A stretch of DNA of 47,617 nucleotides from JBBAAW01 sp041658075 (GTDB taxonomy: Bacteria; Patescibacteriota; WWE3; UBA101185; UBA10185). The translations under genes and the position numbers were made by a program. The first letter of the stretch is position 1. Each line of letters begins with the position of its first letter. Where the stretch lies: NCBI GenBank assembly GCA_041658075.1, contig JBBAAW010000006.1:1-47617 (forward strand). The letters are read 5' to 3'. Of the stretch, positions 47,167-47,617 are shown in pieces. The notes under the pieces were generated by a model. That model was not told where the DNA came from, searched no databases, and saw only the letters and a program-made list of their open reading frames with translations.

Positions 47167-47340
47167 ATGGCTAAAAAATCAAATCGCGTATTAATAGGGC
47201 TTCAATGCAGTGTCTGTAAGTCGTCAAATTATGTGACTTCTAAAAACAAAATAAACGATGCGGAAAAGCTAGAAATTAAGAAATTCTGCAGGAAGTGCCG
47301 AAAAACCACCGCGCACAAAGAGAAGCAGAAGTTAAAGTAA
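47167..47340 (+). CDS. rpmG: ribosomal protein bL33
   Basis: 57 residues: MAKKSNRVLIGLQCSVCKSSNYVTSKNK, then FCRKCRKTTAHKEKQ. The two CxxC pairs make the zinc-binding form. The ATG is preceded by AAGGAG (6 nt spacing) and a TATGAT box at 47135-47140. In many bacteria rpmG is followed by tRNA-Trp, secE and nusG; here the order breaks after tRNA-Trp. Confidence 0.95.
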   Translation: MAKKSNRVLIGLQCSVCKSSNYVTSKNKINDAEKLEIKKFCRKCRKTTAHKEKQKLK

Positions 47341-47342
47341 AA

Positions 47343-47420
47343 CCGATAGAGCAAGAGATTGCAAAATGCCAGGTTGTTTGCTCTAATTGTCACAAGAAAA
47401 TTCATAGTAAGGGGGCGTAG
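47343..47420 (+). pseudogene. HNH-like zinc tail, relic
   Basis: The frame reads PIEQEIAKCQVVCSNCHKK and ends IHSKGA with a stop inside tRNA-Trp. CxxxCxxCH with flanking EI.KC and KIHS is the C-terminal block common in HNH endonucleases. Upstream the frame runs through rpmG with no start, so this is a remnant of a gene end rather than a whole gene. Confidence 0.4.
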
Positions 47421-47484
47421 TGAAGAGGTATCACAGTTCTCTCCAAAAGAACTATCGAGGGTTCGATTCCTTCCGCCCCTGCCA
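47411..47484 (+). tRNA. tRNA-Trp (anticodon CCA)
   Basis: Acceptor GGGGGCG with CGCCCCT (first pair G-U), anticodon stem GTTCT/AGAAC with loop CTCCAAA (anticodon CCA), T-arm GGGTTCGATTCC, discriminator G and encoded CCA. Confidence 0.94.
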
Positions 47485-47617
47485 AATGAAAGTTAAGCAC
47501 AATTCTCTTTTTTTAAATTCTTCATATTCTATCCTTTCTTTTTTGCTCATATCCCGAGCAGAAATTACCCTTATTTTTTTACTATGATAGGTAAACGTGA
47601 TGTGCAACATTCTTTCT
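47452..47617 (-). CDS. brnT: BrnT-family toxin, partial (runs off the window)
   Basis: The C-terminal 55 codons of a gene that begins beyond the right edge. LHITFTYHSKKIRVISARD followed by MSKKERIEYEEFKKRE is the C-terminal core of BrnT RNase toxins. The reading frame then continues 33 nt into the 3' half of tRNA-Trp (antisense), giving the tail GRKESNPR and a TAG at 47452-47454. The normal BrnT end has probably been lost or replaced at the tRNA. Confidence 0.65.
   Translation of the reverse strand, partial: ERMLHITFTYHSKKIRVISARDMSKKERIEYEEFKKRELCLTFIWQGRKESNPR

Noticed and set aside
1..47617. Recoding of UGA as glycine, as in Gracilibacteria and SR1
   Set aside because: UGA works as the natural stop of several full-length genes (for example topA, the MBL-fold gene and tsf-overlapping readings) and no conserved glycine is encoded by UGA.
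1..47617. CRISPR array
   Set aside because: No set of regularly spaced repeats with unique spacers; the 31-bp repeat occurs only twice and 23 kb apart.

Overview
The window looks like a piece of a compact, moderately AT-rich bacterial chromosome from the Patescibacteria (candidate phyla radiation). A Microgenomates- or WWE3-like member is my guess, not a firm call. The reasons are short versions of universal proteins (YebC without its middle segment, one-domain EF-Ts, small YbeY, RecR and DprA), an archaeal/eukaryal-type prolyl-tRNA synthetase, a standalone TraC/VirD4-like ATPase, many small toxin-antitoxin pairs and tight gene packing. UGA is used as an ordinary stop, so the code is standard.

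Layout: 1-636 is a frameshifted AbiEii-like nucleotidyltransferase; 639-1310 is rnhB; 1312-1699 is a small GC-richer unit (palindrome, strong promoter, zinc-ribbon protein, 3' hairpin). A Xer recombinase (1707-2726) lies beside a 730-base AT-rich gap with a dif-like 28-mer (3108-3135). Genes to the left run rightward and almost everything from 1.7 to 44.3 kb runs leftward, so this point may be the replication terminus. From 3.5 to 44.3 kb the minus strand carries housekeeping operons: ruvC-yebC, a type IV secretion-like ATPase, LytR_C protein, RluA, response regulator, DksA-like protein, tRNA-Leu-efp, dnaB, MBL hydrolase, prfA, two periplasmic proteases, rpsF-ssb-rpsR, ychF, ABC-F, mntA-hepT, cysS, recR-dnaX, pth-ybeY-rpsU, HIT, proS, an AbrB/PIN pair, rseP, frr, an AAA_14 ATPase, tsf-rpsB, a pyrimidine-nucleotide cluster (thymidylate synthase, HIT-dCMP deaminase fusion, tandem cytidylyltransferase), topA and dprA. 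From 44.4 kb come def-fmt, a VapBC pair, rpmB, three tRNAs, rpmG and tRNA-Trp, then a BrnT-like toxin running off the edge.

The strongest system-level signal is in gene starts. At more than a dozen transcription-unit starts a sigma70-like -10 hexamer sits exactly 6-8 nt before the start codon, usually with a -35 box 16-18 bp further up. Most units therefore look leaderless. A few genes stand out by having strong Shine-Dalgarno sites, including a 13-codon Gly-rich ORF with its own promoter (37743-37784) and the zinc-ribbon ORF at 1400.

Other notable structures are a perfect 31-bp repeat placed identically upstream of the predicted rpsF and dprA promoters, a three-way-junction RNA that competes with a terminator before the secretion ATPase gene (9342-9436), a folded rpsF leader, palindromic operators, an rpsB tail displaced into another frame, and tRNA-Leu lying 4 nt before the efp start codon. 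All functions are inferred from the sequence by eye; no database search was run.
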